Translations under genes and position numbers: made by a program | Part shown: piece by piece, positions 9,231-18,926 of the stretch | Layout: each line of letters opens with the position of its first letter | Position numbering within the stretch: position 1 is the stretch's first letter | Notes under the pieces: generated by a model | Database searches by the model: none | What the model saw: only the letters and a program-made list of their open reading frames with translations | Told to the model about the DNA's origin: nothing | Source of the DNA: Oceanispirochaeta sp. M1 | Lineage (GTDB): Bacteria; Spirochaetota; Spirochaetia; DSM-2461 | Reading direction: 5' to 3' | NCBI RefSeq assembly: GCF_003346715.1 | Contig: NZ_QQPQ01000001.1 | Coordinates: forward strand, 62,001 to 126,000 | Length of the DNA: 64,000 nucleotides

Positions 9231-9442
9231 TTATTCATCCTTTGATCTTTTATTATCTATTTAGCAAAATACATGCCACCCATTGAGTTAGTCTCTAAAT
9301 TAGAAGGAAGAAGTTCAGAGTTGAAGAAAACTGAGTTTGTGATGGTAAAATAGACCCGTTAGAGGTCAACCATGATTTTGAAATATCTGTTCTTGTCAAA
9401 AAACTGACTATACGCTTATGATGAATCCATGAAGATCCGCTA
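9231..9442. other. Intergenic region without recognised gene
   Basis: 212 bases between two minus-strand genes. AT-rich, probably holding the promoter of the DUF2807 gene and the 3' end of the AraC gene. I found no convincing hairpin terminator or palindromic operator. Confidence 0.4.
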
Positions 9443-10333
9443 TCAACTCGTTATACTGATGTTTTTTTTATATTTAGTTCTGTAATCTCTTGGAGTTTCT
9501 CCAATTATTTTTTTAAATAACCTGGAGAAATAATTACTGTCGGTAAACCCAAGATCATAAGCCAGCATTGTAATGGCTGTGTCTGAATTTCTTAATTGTG
9601 AGCAGGCATTGTCCATCCGTTTTTTCAGGTGGTAATCCAGGGGAGATGTTCCGGTTATTTTTTTAAAGGCCCTTAAAAGGCTGCTTTCCGACATATGAGA
9701 GATCTTCAGCAGTTCTTTTATGTTTACAGTTCTGTCCAGGTTGTTTTCCATAAAGCTGATAGTTTCACCCAGAGTATATAGATTTGATTTATCCCATTGA
9801 GAATTCTCAGAGTAAATTCGGGATATGTAGGTGATCATCTGCATAAACAGCGCTGCCGTCAGATAACTGTATCCCTCCTTTTGCAGGGTCTGTTCTTTTT
9901 CCATTTTTAAAATGAATTCTTTGATCTCCCCTATCTGAGTCTCAGTGAGCTTGAGGCGGCTTGAGAATTTTGAATCCTCTCTCATCAGGGGTTCAATGGT
10001 AAAGAGTGTGTGAAAACCGGGAGACTTGTGGATATCATAATCCGGAAAATGCAGTCTTTTAAGATCAAAAAGGATATTAATCAATTTAAGATTTTTCAGA
10101 TCTTTATAACCATGTGCCCGGTCTCCATTTATTACAAACAGATCTCCTCTCCCCACCTGAAATGTATTTTTCCGGGTGAAGTGAGTCCCCTGACCATTTA
10201 GTACTAAAACAAGTTCAGAGAAATCATGAGTGTGGATAGGATACTCGGGCTGAGGATCTCTGTGAAGGATTTTTATCTTGATCTCATTGGGTTTGAAGAA
10301 CTCTTTTCCCATAAGATGGTGTTTTTCATACAT
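9443..10333 (-). CDS. AraC-family regulator, RhaR/RhaS-like
   Basis: 296 residues: N-terminal cupin sugar-binding domain (HTHDFSELVLVLNG near 37-50, then a GDLFVINGDRAHGY strand), C-terminal AraC double helix-turn-helix (about 190-292) with the SHMSESSLLRAFKKITG and LGFTDSNYFSRLFKK helices. It is transcribed divergently from the rhamnose isomerase gene, with 85 bases between starts, which is the usual position of a rhamnose-responsive activator. It could start at Met8; both fit. Ligand L-rhamnose is inferred from context. Confidence 0.87.
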   Translation of the reverse strand: MYEKHHLMGKEFFKPNEIKIKILHRDPQPEYPIHTHDFSELVLVLNGQGTHFTRKNTFQVGRGDLFVINGDRAHGYKDLKNLKLINILFDLKRLHFPDYDIHKSPGFHTLFTIEPLMREDSKFSSRLKLTETQIGEIKEFILKMEKEQTLQKEGYSYLTAALFMQMITYISRIYSENSQWDKSNLYTLGETISFMENNLDRTVNIKELLKISHMSESSLLRAFKKITGTSPLDYHLKKRMDNACSQLRNSDTAITMLAYDLGFTDSNYFSRLFKKIIGETPRDYRTKYKKNISITS

Positions 10334-10418
10334 GACTGTATTGTGCTATTAAATGAAGGAAATCTCAAGGTTGGATCTGGGGATCGGGAGTAATCTTTTT
10401 GTATTAGGAGATTAAACC

Positions 10419-11672
10419 ATGAGTCAGATATATGATTATGCAAAAGAACAATATGCGGAACTGGGTGTTGATGTAGACACAGCACTGGCAAAATTAAAGA
10501 ATATTCCTTTGTCAGTCCATTGCTGGCAGGGAGACGATGTCGGAGGATTTGAAACTCCTGATTCTACTCTCTCCGGCGGGGGAATTCAGGTAACTGGCAA
10601 CTATCCCGGTAAAGCAGGAAATCCTGATGAGCTCAAAAAAGACCTTGAGAAAATGTACAGTCTTCTTCCAGGAAGACACAGACTGAATCTTCATGCTATT
10701 TATGGAGACTTTCATGGTAAAAAAATAGATAGAGATCAGATAGAACCTAAGCATTTTCAGTCCTGGGTGGATTGGGGACGTGAAAACGGAGTTAAGCTGG
10801 ATTTCAATGCCACCTGCTTCTCCCACCCTATGGCCGAAAGCGGTTTTACCTTAAGCAGCAAAGATAAAGATGTAAGAGAATTCTGGATCGATCATGTTAA
10901 CAGGGCCCGTGACATTACAGCCTTTTTCGGGAAAGAGCAGGGATCTCCCTCGGTTCACAATCTTTGGATTCCCGATGGAGCCAAGGACAATGTCGTCTGC
11001 CGTATGGATCACAGAACCATTCTTAAGGAAACATTAGACAAAATATATTCACATGAACTTAATGATAAAGAGATCAGGGATGCAGTTGAATGCAAGCTGT
11101 TCGGAATCGGCAGTGAATCCTTTGTTGTAGGATCTCATGAGTTCTATATGGGTTATGCCCTTACCAGAAACAAGCTTCTCTGTATGGATATGGGACACTT
11201 TCATCCCACCGAATCCATAGCCGACAAAATCTCATCGGTATACCAGTATCTTGATGAGGTTCTCCTTCATGTTTCCAGACCCGTAAGATGGGATTCTGAT
11301 CATGTTGTAAATCTTAATGATGATATCTATGCCCTGATGCAGGAACTTGTCCGTTCCGGGAAAATCAATAATACATATATCGGTCTCGATTTCTTTGACG
11401 GTACTTTAAATAGAATCGGAGCCTGGGCAGTGGGTGCGAGAGCCTCACTGAAAGGCCTGCTATATGCTCTTCTTGAGCCATATTCCCGGCTTAAAGCCTT
11501 TGAAGAGGATGGTAATAACTTTGGCAGGATGGCCCTGTTGGAAGAGTCTAAAACAAAACCCTTCGGCATTATCTGGGACTATTATTGTCAGGAATCCGGA
11601 ACTATTACAGATCGTGAGCTGATTGCTGATGTAATGGCTTATGAAAAATCTGAACTATCAGGGAGACAGTAG
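10419..11672 (+). CDS. rhaA: L-rhamnose isomerase
   Basis: 417 residues, the usual length for RhaA, which interconverts L-rhamnose and L-rhamnulose in the cytoplasm using a divalent metal. Recognisable family blocks are VHCWQGDDVGGFE near 32-44, NATCFSHP near 128, GSHEFYMGYALTRN near 235 and MDMGHFHPTE near 258; several of these carry metal-binding Glu, Asp and His residues. AGGAG lies 8 bases before the ATG. It is first in an operon with the aldolase-like gene, which begins on the next base after its stop. Confidence 0.95.
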   Translation: MSQIYDYAKEQYAELGVDVDTALAKLKNIPLSVHCWQGDDVGGFETPDSTLSGGGIQVTGNYPGKAGNPDELKKDLEKMYSLLPGRHRLNLHAIYGDFHGKKIDRDQIEPKHFQSWVDWGRENGVKLDFNATCFSHPMAESGFTLSSKDKDVREFWIDHVNRARDITAFFGKEQGSPSVHNLWIPDGAKDNVVCRMDHRTILKETLDKIYSHELNDKEIRDAVECKLFGIGSESFVVGSHEFYMGYALTRNKLLCMDMGHFHPTESIADKISSVYQYLDEVLLHVSRPVRWDSDHVVNLNDDIYALMQELVRSGKINNTYIGLDFFDGTLNRIGAWAVGARASLKGLLYALLEPYSRLKAFEEDGNNFGRMALLEESKTKPFGIIWDYYCQESGTITDRELIADVMAYEKSELSGRQ

Positions 11673-12779
11673 ATGAGCCTTGATAAACTGATAGCCATTT
11701 CCAATGCCTATGGAACTGATATGGAGTATGTAATTGCCGGAGGTGGTAATACATCCTGGAAGACCGATGAATATATGTATGTGAAGGGGTCCGGCACAGA
11801 GCTGGCTACCATTAAAGAAAAGGGATTTGTAAAGGTTGAACTCCCTAAGCTTGATAAAATCTGGTCCAGAACCTATTCCGAGGATGCGGATCAGAGAGAG
11901 GAAGAGGTTTTGGTAGACCTCATGGCCTCCCGATTTCCTTCAGAAATGGATAAGAGACCCAGTGTAGAAACCCTGTTACATGCTCTTCTGCCCTTCAGTT
12001 ATGTTGTACATACCCATCCCACTCTGGTAAATGGAATCACATGCAGCCGGAAAGGTGCTGAAACAATAGAAAAACTGTTTAAAGAAAAAGCAATCTGGGT
12101 TCCTATTATCAATCCCGGTTATATCCTTGCCAAAGAGGTGAAATCTGAAATTGAAAAGCACATAGCCAGGGGAAATGACTTTCCACAGATGATTTTTCTG
12201 CAGAATCATGGAGTTTTTGTTACAGCGAACTCAGTTGAGGAAATAGATTCTATCTATAAAGATATGTTTACAGTCATCAAAGCCGAAATCAGGACTTTCC
12301 CATCAACAGAAGAGATCTCTGTGGATAGTGACTCTCTTACAAAAGCGGAGAATATTATAAAAAGCTCCATTAAAGATTCTGTGGTTGTCAGTGCTTTTGC
12401 AAACAAGGATATTCTGGAGATGTCAGAGTCTGCGGATGCATTCGCCCCCCTCGAACTGTCCATGACTCCCGACCATATCGTCTACTACGGCTTCAAACCT
12501 GTCTATTCAGACAGTGTGGAATCTTTGAAGAGTGATATAAGTGCCTATATCAGGGAACATGGAGTAAATCCCCGCCTTGCCGTTGTTAAAGGGGTGGGTG
12601 CATTTGCTTTTAACAGCAGTTCCACCCTCACTGAGACGAGTAAGAGATTGTTTCTGGATGATGTTAAGGTCGCTGTGTATTCTTCAAGTTTTGGTGGGTA
12701 TCAGTTTATGCCTGAGGATCAAATCAATTTCATAAGAAACTGGGAAGTGGAAAAATACCGCGTATCCCTCACTAAATAA
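11673..12779 (+). CDS. Class II aldolase, probable rhamnulose-1-phosphate aldolase
   Basis: 368 residues of the class II aldolase/adducin fold. Zinc-binding His residues are seen in VVHTHPTLVNG (near 110-120) and LQNHGVFV (near 176). It resembles the aldolase half of RhaE/YuxG-type bifunctional enzymes but has no Rossmann dehydrogenase domain: YuxG-type proteins have about 690 residues. The C-terminal 120 residues form an extra domain rather than a dehydrogenase. Directly adjacent to rhaA and followed by an FGGY kinase, so splitting of rhamnulose-1-phosphate to DHAP and lactaldehyde is the likely job. I cannot exclude another deoxy-sugar phosphate. Confidence 0.82.
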   Translation: MSLDKLIAISNAYGTDMEYVIAGGGNTSWKTDEYMYVKGSGTELATIKEKGFVKVELPKLDKIWSRTYSEDADQREEEVLVDLMASRFPSEMDKRPSVETLLHALLPFSYVVHTHPTLVNGITCSRKGAETIEKLFKEKAIWVPIINPGYILAKEVKSEIEKHIARGNDFPQMIFLQNHGVFVTANSVEEIDSIYKDMFTVIKAEIRTFPSTEEISVDSDSLTKAENIIKSSIKDSVVVSAFANKDILEMSESADAFAPLELSMTPDHIVYYGFKPVYSDSVESLKSDISAYIREHGVNPRLAVVKGVGAFAFNSSSTLTETSKRLFLDDVKVAVYSSSFGGYQFMPEDQINFIRNWEVEKYRVSLTK

Positions 12780-12805
12780 GACCCTTAGGCCTTATCGAAA
12801 TAAGC

Positions 12806-12830
12806 ACCGAAGCCGTAAACCGGCTTCGGT
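12806..12830 (+). other. Perfect intercistronic hairpin between aldolase and kinase genes
   Basis: ACCGAAGCCG (12806-12815) and its exact complement CGGCTTCGGT (12821-12830) enclose a five-base loop. No U-tract follows, so it is unlikely to be a simple terminator. It may stabilise the upstream mRNA or set different levels of the kinase. Confidence 0.7.
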
Positions 12831-12847
12831 AGTAGAAGGAACTCACC

Positions 12848-14332
12848 ATGAATTATGCAATACTGGATATTGGAAAGACTAATAAAAAGATAGTTATATA
12901 TGATGAAGAGCTCAATCAGGTCGATTCGGTTTACGAGTCAATTCCCACCATCTCCTTTGAAGAACTGGAAGTGGAAAACACCCTGGAGATTGAGAGCTGG
13001 TTTTATAAAAATCTGAAAGTGCTGAGTGCCAGATATAACATTCGCAGCCTTTCCATATCCGCACATGGAGCAACTTGTGCCTGTATTGATAAAGAGGGTG
13101 AGCTCTCTGTGCCTGTTGTTGCCTATACCAATGAAGTTCCTGAAGAATTTCATGAGGAATTCTATAAAGAGCTGGGGAGCAGTGACACTCTCCAGCAGGA
13201 GACCGGAACAGCCCAGGTCAAACCGCTGATCAATCTGGCAAAATTGATCTATTTTATGAAAAAGCGATTCCCTTTAGAATATGAAAGAACTGATAAAATT
13301 CTTATGTATCCTCAGTATTTTGCCTACAGACTGACCGGATGTGTTTCAGCAGATTATACCTATACCGGATGCCATACCTACCTGTGGGACTTTAAGAAAT
13401 GGAAATGGTCTGCAGTCGCCGAAAAACTGGGACTGATTCCCAAGCTGCCTGAAAACGTTCAGAACCCGGGAGATGTCCTGGGGAAAATAAGCTCAGCCAT
13501 CGCAGAACGATGCGGCCTCAGTACGGACACCATCGTAACAGTGGGGCTCCATGATTCAAATTCCTCCCTGATCCCTTACCTGATAAATGGAGAGAAGGAT
13601 TTTATTCTCAACTCCACAGGTACCTGGTGTGTGGTTATGCATCCATCTGAAGAATACTCCTTTACAGAAGAGGAGATCGGTAAAACCGTTTTCTTTAATA
13701 TTTCGGCCAGACAGGAACTGGTTAAAACAGCCATATTTATGGGTGGCCTCGAGTTTGAAACCTATATGACTCAGCTTCAGAATCTGAATAATACCGATGA
13801 TTTCCCTGACTTTAACAGAGAGATAGTTCAGTCCGCCATTGATAATACTGATTTTATTATTCCCGGAGTTGTGCGGGGAGCAGGCCAGTTTCCAGATTCC
13901 ATGCCCGGAGTCTATGCTGGTGAGACATACTATTCTTTAAGTGAAATCAATGAAGGGAGGTTTCCTGAGTTCTTTTCTAATTTTATATACGCCCATGCCG
14001 TGCTCAATCTTTCACTGGCGGTTCAAAGCGCTGTAGCTCTGGAGAGGGTCTCTTTTTCCAAGGGCACTCCCATCTATATAGAGGGTGGATTCCGGCGTAA
14101 TGATGTATATAAGAAGCTGCTGGCAAGCATGTATCCCGATTCACCGGTGTATACAACGAACATTGAAGAGGCCTCCTCCTTCGGAGCTGCACTTTCGGCA
14201 AAAGCAGCCTATGAAAACATTGAATTGGAAGAGCTCAGTGAGTTTGTAAACATTGATATGAAATTGGTTAATCCTGAAAAGCTGGAAAATTTACAGATCT
14301 ACAGAGAGAGCTTTTTGAAAAAGATAATTTGA
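12848..14332 (+). CDS. FGGY-family carbohydrate kinase, probable L-rhamnulokinase
   Basis: 494 residues in the FGGY fold: phosphate-binding DIGKTNKK near 6-13, SISAHGAT near 66, catalytic-region VGLHDSNSS near 235, adenosine-region STGTWC near 256 and the late YIEGGFRRND block. It phosphorylates a ketose or deoxyketose. As the third gene of the rha block it is best read as rhamnulokinase (RhaB role), although it differs from E. coli RhaB in length and detail, so L-fuculose or another deoxyketose is possible. It begins 68 bases after the aldolase stop with AGAAGGA as ribosome site. Confidence 0.82.
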   Translation: MNYAILDIGKTNKKIVIYDEELNQVDSVYESIPTISFEELEVENTLEIESWFYKNLKVLSARYNIRSLSISAHGATCACIDKEGELSVPVVAYTNEVPEEFHEEFYKELGSSDTLQQETGTAQVKPLINLAKLIYFMKKRFPLEYERTDKILMYPQYFAYRLTGCVSADYTYTGCHTYLWDFKKWKWSAVAEKLGLIPKLPENVQNPGDVLGKISSAIAERCGLSTDTIVTVGLHDSNSSLIPYLINGEKDFILNSTGTWCVVMHPSEEYSFTEEEIGKTVFFNISARQELVKTAIFMGGLEFETYMTQLQNLNNTDDFPDFNREIVQSAIDNTDFIIPGVVRGAGQFPDSMPGVYAGETYYSLSEINEGRFPEFFSNFIYAHAVLNLSLAVQSAVALERVSFSKGTPIYIEGGFRRNDVYKKLLASMYPDSPVYTTNIEEASSFGAALSAKAAYENIELEELSEFVNIDMKLVNPEKLENLQIYRESFLKKII

Positions 14333-14402
14333 TAATGGCTCTCTCTTAAAAATCATATGGGGTATTATTGCATTCAGCTGTGTACCTTATATCAGAGCTT
14401 TC

Positions 14403-15338
14403 TTATTTTCCATCTGGTCGCTCCTCAGAAAGTAGAGCTCCCCTCTGCCATTCTGTGGGTGTCATTCCTGTTTTTTTCTTAAACAATCTAGAAAAATAAT
14501 AGGGATTTTCAAAAGAAAGTCTGAAGGCTATTTCCTTTATAGTTAAATTGTTTTCCATAAGCAGCCTACAGGCTTCATGAATCTTTAACTGTAAAAAGTA
14601 ACGGTAGGGAGAGAGGCCTGTATATTCCTTGAAAGAGCGCTGAAAGGTACTGTAACTCATGTTTACCCTTTCAAGAAGATCATCCATTTCCAGATTCCCT
14701 TCAAGATGTTCTTCAAAGTAAATTTTTGCCTTTCTTAGAGTCCTCTCCATTCCGGTGGCCATGCCGCCCTCCTGAGTCAGGCTGGTAACCCTCCCCAGCA
14801 TCTTCAGGATCAGACCGCCCAGGATCATTTGGAAAGCAGGGGGCTCCTGGTCAATTATAGAAAAAATTTCCCTGTAGTCGGCAAACAGATCTTCATGAAG
14901 ACCGACATTACATACAGGCTTATTCACATCCAGGAGGCCCTTCTTCTGTAGAGTCAGGGGGATATCACCCTGGAATCCAACCCAGTATTCATTCCAGCCG
15001 GTTAATTTATCAGGTGCATAGCTATGCCATATCCCCGGGAACAGAATCATCGCCGTACCTGCTTCTACGGGAGCTTCATGATTTATGCCATCCCTGGTAG
15101 TCCATCGGAACGTTCCCTGTCCTTTGGTTATATATATCAGTTGAAATTCCTGGATAACCCGACCCAATCCGCTTGAAAGACCCTTAGTAAAGGCATCGGG
15201 ATGGCTCTTTGGTACTGCGGGGTAGGGAGCCCCTTTTTTTATTTCTGATGCCCCGGCGTCTGTACACCAGAGACCCCAGTCTCTGGCAACATCACTAATG
15301 GGGAGATATTTCCTGTACAGGGCTATATTTATTGACAC
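14403..15338 (-). CDS. AraC-family transcriptional regulator
   Basis: 311 residues. Residues 1-165 form an AraC-type sugar-sensing cupin (QLIYITKGQGTF, AGTAMILFPGIWHSYAP). The C-terminal double helix-turn-helix (about 205-300) has VNMSYSTFQRSFKEYTG and LSFENPYYFSRLFKKKTG. It is divergent from the sugar-binding protein gene at 15431 (92 bases apart) and so is the probable regulator of the 15431-21357 transport operon. Confidence 0.88.
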   Translation of the reverse strand: MSINIALYRKYLPISDVARDWGLWCTDAGASEIKKGAPYPAVPKSHPDAFTKGLSSGLGRVIQEFQLIYITKGQGTFRWTTRDGINHEAPVEAGTAMILFPGIWHSYAPDKLTGWNEYWVGFQGDIPLTLQKKGLLDVNKPVCNVGLHEDLFADYREIFSIIDQEPPAFQMILGGLILKMLGRVTSLTQEGGMATGMERTLRKAKIYFEEHLEGNLEMDDLLERVNMSYSTFQRSFKEYTGLSPYRYFLQLKIHEACRLLMENNLTIKEIAFRLSFENPYYFSRLFKKKTGMTPTEWQRGALLSEERPDGK

Positions 15339-15430
15339 TTGTTATAAATGTACACTACTACGCTCTTTTTGTGTATGGTCGGCTGACAAAATGGGATTTA
15401 CCATGAATATATCAAACATGGAGGCTCTAT

Positions 15431-16372
15431 ATGAAAAAAGTTTTAAGCGTTGTATTGGTTTTAATTTTCTGCACTGCGGGAATCTTTGCCAGTGGACAAT
15501 CTGATTCCGATGAGAAAATGACAATCGGGTTTTCGGTTTATGACATGCAGTATGGTTTTTTTCAGGACATGGAAAAAGGAACTAGAGAAAAAGCTGAGGA
15601 ACTTGGATATAACTTTGTTCTTCACGATCAGAAGTCAGATGAAGCTCTTATGGTTTCCGGCTGCCAGGACCTCATCGTGCAGGGAATTCATGCCCTGATC
15701 GTCTCTCCTGTAAAGCCTCCTGCCATCGGTCCTGTTGTTGAGGCCGCTCATGAGGCGGGAATCCCTGTCATCCTCGATGATATAGGTGGCGGTGGATCAG
15801 CTTATGATGCCATTGTCATCTCCGATAACTTTGGTGGTGGTGCTCTGGCTGGAGATTATGTCATTGATCAGCTTAAAAGTTCCGGTGGTTCAAAAGAAGT
15901 AGCAATTATCAAAGTTGAGCCTTCTGCAGTATATGCTATCCGCCGTGGTGAAGGTTTTAAAAAAGCTGTAACTGATGCTGGGTATAAAGTGGTTACCGAA
16001 CTTTCCGGACACAGTAAACCGGAAGAAGGCTACAAGATAATGCAGGATATTCTAGTTGCTCATCCAGCTGTTCAGGCTGTTTTTGCAGAAAATGATCCTA
16101 TGGCCGCTGCCGCAGCTCAGGCCGCTGTTGATGCAGGACGCAGTGATATTCTGATCATCGGATTTAACGGTGATGGTGTTGCTCTGGATGCTATCAAGGC
16201 CGGTACCATGGCAGCTACAGTTCAGCAGGTTCCTTATGAAATGGGCAAGATGACAGTGGTTTTGGCTGATGCAGCTATTAAGGGTAAAGCCCTTAAATAT
16301 GATAATGCAGAATCTAGAGAAATCTACGTTCCTGTTAATCTGATTACCACTGAAAACATCGACCAGTACTAA
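15431..16372 (+). CDS. Sugar ABC transporter substrate-binding protein, RbsB type
   Basis: 313 residues. A signal peptide (about 1-21) is followed by the SGQSDSDEK start common in spirochaete solute-binding proteins. The rest is a periplasmic-binding type I fold: MTIGFSVYDMQYGFF, LIVQGIHALIVSPV, DNFGGGALAGDYV, AVQAVFAENDPMA and LIIGFNGDG are family landmarks. It captures a pentose, hexose or deoxy-sugar outside the inner membrane. GGAGG lies 7 bases upstream of the ATG. A hairpin with a U-tract follows, suggesting higher expression than the downstream ATPase and permeases. Confidence 0.92.
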   Translation: MKKVLSVVLVLIFCTAGIFASGQSDSDEKMTIGFSVYDMQYGFFQDMEKGTREKAEELGYNFVLHDQKSDEALMVSGCQDLIVQGIHALIVSPVKPPAIGPVVEAAHEAGIPVILDDIGGGGSAYDAIVISDNFGGGALAGDYVIDQLKSSGGSKEVAIIKVEPSAVYAIRRGEGFKKAVTDAGYKVVTELSGHSKPEEGYKIMQDILVAHPAVQAVFAENDPMAAAAAQAAVDAGRSDILIIGFNGDGVALDAIKAGTMAATVQQVPYEMGKMTVVLADAAIKGKALKYDNAESREIYVPVNLITTENIDQY

Positions 16373-16387
16373 TTTTACGAAATAAAG

Positions 16388-16421
16388 GGGCTTCATGAAC
16401 AATCGTGAAGCCCTTCTTTTT
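16388..16421 (+). terminator. Attenuator/terminator after sugar-binding protein gene
   Basis: GGGCTTCA (16388-16395) pairs with TGAAGCCC (16406-16413) across a ten-base loop. TTCTTTTT follows. Position inside the operon suggests partial termination. Confidence 0.75.
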
Positions 16422-16491
16422 AAGTACCTCTGCGGAGGCTTATATTATTGAAGAAACTATTAAACGATTTAAAATCCCTGGAGGAAAAAAT

Positions 16492-17991
16492 ATGGATTTT
16501 GCCATTCGGGTTAGTAATATCTCGAAAACCTTCCCTGGTGTGAAGGCTTTGACAGATGTCTCTCTTGATATTATTGCAGGTGAGACTCATTCCGTTGTTG
16601 GTGAAAACGGTGCCGGAAAAAGTACATTAATGAAGATTCTGGGGGGTGTGTATATTCCGGATTCAGGTGATCTGGAAGTGGAAGGGAGCATTGTCCGCTT
16701 CAAACACCCTGTTGATTCTCAACATGCAGGCATCGCTGTAATTTATCAGGAATTCAATTTAATGGATGATCTTTCTGTGGCTGAAAATATTTTTGCCAAC
16801 AGACTCCCCCTGAAGGCGGGATTTATAGATAGAAAGAGACTTATTCAAGATACCACAACACTGTTGAAACGGCTGGATCTTCCCCTTGATCCTGCAATTG
16901 AGGTCGGCAGGCTGAGTGTGGCCGAAAAGCAGATGACCGAAATTGCCAAAGCAGTCAGCCTGGATGCATCGGTCATCATTATGGATGAACCTACGGCGGC
17001 CTTGAGTGATGCCGAGGTGACTCGCTTATTCGATATTATTAAAGATCTGAAATCTCAGGGTAAAACCATTATTTATATATCACACAGGATGAAAGAAATA
17101 TTTGATGTGTCTGACAGGGTGACAGTCCTGCGTGACGGCACCCTTGTGGGTACTGCTCCGTTGGCAGAACTGGATGAAGATGCCATTGTCAAAATGATGG
17201 TCGGGAGGGATGTCAAAGCTTTTTACAGACATCCCGACAGCACTGTCGGAGAGGATGTACTCTGTGTTGAAAATATCAGCAGGGCCCCCCATTTTGAAGA
17301 TATTTCATTCACCGTAAAAGCGGGTGAAATACTCGGATTGGGCGGACTTATGGGCTGTGGACGTGAAGAAATCTGTCAGTCCCTATACGGTCTTGATTCA
17401 CTGGACTCGGGTCATGTGTCAATTAACGGAGTTCCTGTGTCATTTAAGACACCCGCGGCAGCCATGAAGTCAGGGATTGCCTATGTCACAGATGACAGGA
17501 AGGAATCGGGTATATTCCCTCTTATGGGAGTGCAGGACAACCTGACAATAAACACGCTTCCAGATCTTAGCCGGGGAGGAGGAATGTTCCTACCTCCCAA
17601 GAGGGAAACTGCAGTTCTGGAAACTTATACAGATCTGATGAATATCAGTTATTCAGGTCCCGGGCAGATTGTACGGGACCTCAGCGGCGGGAACCAGCAG
17701 AAAGCCGTTCTTGGAAGAGCTCTGGCCCGATCCTGTAAGGTCCTTCTGTTGCTAGAACCCACACGGGGTATTGATGTGGGAACCAAGGGAGAGATCTATG
17801 AGCTGTTAGATTCGCTGACAGATAAAGGACTGGCTATCATCCTTATCTCCTCCGATCTTCCCGAACTCATATCCCTGAGTCACAGAATTGCTGTTATCAG
17901 AGACGGTAAAATAGCCGGTATGCTGAAAGGCGATGAAATTGAGGAGAACCGCATCATGAAAATTGCTACGGGAGCAGAGGTATCGCAGTGA
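16492..17991 (+). CDS. Sugar ABC transporter ATPase with two ABC domains, RbsA type
   Basis: I chose ATG 16492 because GGAGG lies just upstream; the open frame from 16405 begins inside the hairpin region. The result is 499 residues, the normal length. The first half has GENGAGKST, LSVAEKQ and IIMDEPTAAL. The second half has the degenerate P-loop typical of RbsA (GLMGCGREE) and the signature LSGGNQQK, but Walker B reads VLLLLEPTRGIDVG, with Leu replacing the usual Asp near residue 421. The second site in this family is normally the less canonical one. The protein powers the two permeases that follow by GTGA overlap. Confidence 0.93.
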   Translation: MDFAIRVSNISKTFPGVKALTDVSLDIIAGETHSVVGENGAGKSTLMKILGGVYIPDSGDLEVEGSIVRFKHPVDSQHAGIAVIYQEFNLMDDLSVAENIFANRLPLKAGFIDRKRLIQDTTTLLKRLDLPLDPAIEVGRLSVAEKQMTEIAKAVSLDASVIIMDEPTAALSDAEVTRLFDIIKDLKSQGKTIIYISHRMKEIFDVSDRVTVLRDGTLVGTAPLAELDEDAIVKMMVGRDVKAFYRHPDSTVGEDVLCVENISRAPHFEDISFTVKAGEILGLGGLMGCGREEICQSLYGLDSLDSGHVSINGVPVSFKTPAAAMKSGIAYVTDDRKESGIFPLMGVQDNLTINTLPDLSRGGGMFLPPKRETAVLETYTDLMNISYSGPGQIVRDLSGGNQQKAVLGRALARSCKVLLLLEPTRGIDVGTKGEIYELLDSLTDKGLAIILISSDLPELISLSHRIAVIRDGKIAGMLKGDEIEENRIMKIATGAEVSQ

Positions 17992-18926
17992 AAATATGGG
18001 AAAGATACGGTATCTACTTTTTAGCTCTTTTTACCCTGGGGATGTTTGCAATCCTTACACCCAACATCCTCTCCGGGCAGAATATACTCAACCTTTTGTC
18101 TCAGGTTTCCATGGTGGCCATAGCCGGTGTGGGAATGACTTTTGCTATAACAGCCGGAGGATTTGACCTTTCAATCGGTTCTCAGGTTTCCATTGCAACC
18201 TGTATTCTTGGAATCAATATTCCCCGCTATGGTCTTATACCATCCCTGGGACTTCTTGTTCTGGCAGGAATTCTACTGGGTCTGTTCAATGGATTTATTA
18301 TTACAAAATTGAAAATACAGACCTTTGTTGCCACCCTGGCAACAATGACGATTTATCGTGGATTTGCGCTGCTCTACACACAGGGACGGGATGCAACAAT
18401 CTACGGACATCTGGATATCAAGGTCTTTTCCAGTGGAAAAGTGGGATTTATTCCTGTTCCGGTTATCATCATGATTACTCTGTATGTTGTGGCATCAGTG
18501 ATTTACCGATGGACCCCTTTTGGTGTCTGGGTGAGGGGAGTCGGCTCCGGTGAAGATGCAGCCCGTATTTCCGGAATACCCGTAGATAGGGTCATCTCAG
18601 GTGTCTTTGTCATGACCAGCCTGACAACCATGATCTCAGGAACCATTCTGACTTCCCAGCTTTTGACAGGAAATGGACGACTGGGGCAGGGCTTCGAATT
18701 GGAAGTCATCACGGCAACCATCCTCGGTGGAACTGCTCTGGCCGGTGGTAAGGGGAACCTTTGGGGAACCCTGGTGGCCGCTATCATGCTGGGGATCATA
18801 AAGAATGGATTAAATCTCCTGGGAGTTCCTGATTTCTATCAGCGACTTGTCACTGGACTTATTCTCATCGCAGCTCTCAGTGTTAATACCCTCAGCGTCA
18901 GACTCGCTAACAGGAGATTAAAATGA
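17988..18926 (+). CDS. Sugar ABC transporter permease, RbsC type (first)
   Basis: 312-residue integral inner-membrane protein starting at a GTG that overlaps the ATPase stop. Family features: GVGMTFAITAGGFDLSIGS in the N-terminal half, ATLATMTIYRGFALLYTQG, and the conserved TATILGGTALAGGKGNLWGTLVAA near 240-265. About nine or ten hydrophobic segments are visible. It pairs with the next permease as a heterodimer, or each may form its own pore. Confidence 0.93.
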   Translation: MKIWERYGIYFLALFTLGMFAILTPNILSGQNILNLLSQVSMVAIAGVGMTFAITAGGFDLSIGSQVSIATCILGINIPRYGLIPSLGLLVLAGILLGLFNGFIITKLKIQTFVATLATMTIYRGFALLYTQGRDATIYGHLDIKVFSSGKVGFIPVPVIIMITLYVVASVIYRWTPFGVWVRGVGSGEDAARISGIPVDRVISGVFVMTSLTTMISGTILTSQLLTGNGRLGQGFELEVITATILGGTALAGGKGNLWGTLVAAIMLGIIKNGLNLLGVPDFYQRLVTGLILIAALSVNTLSVRLANRRLK

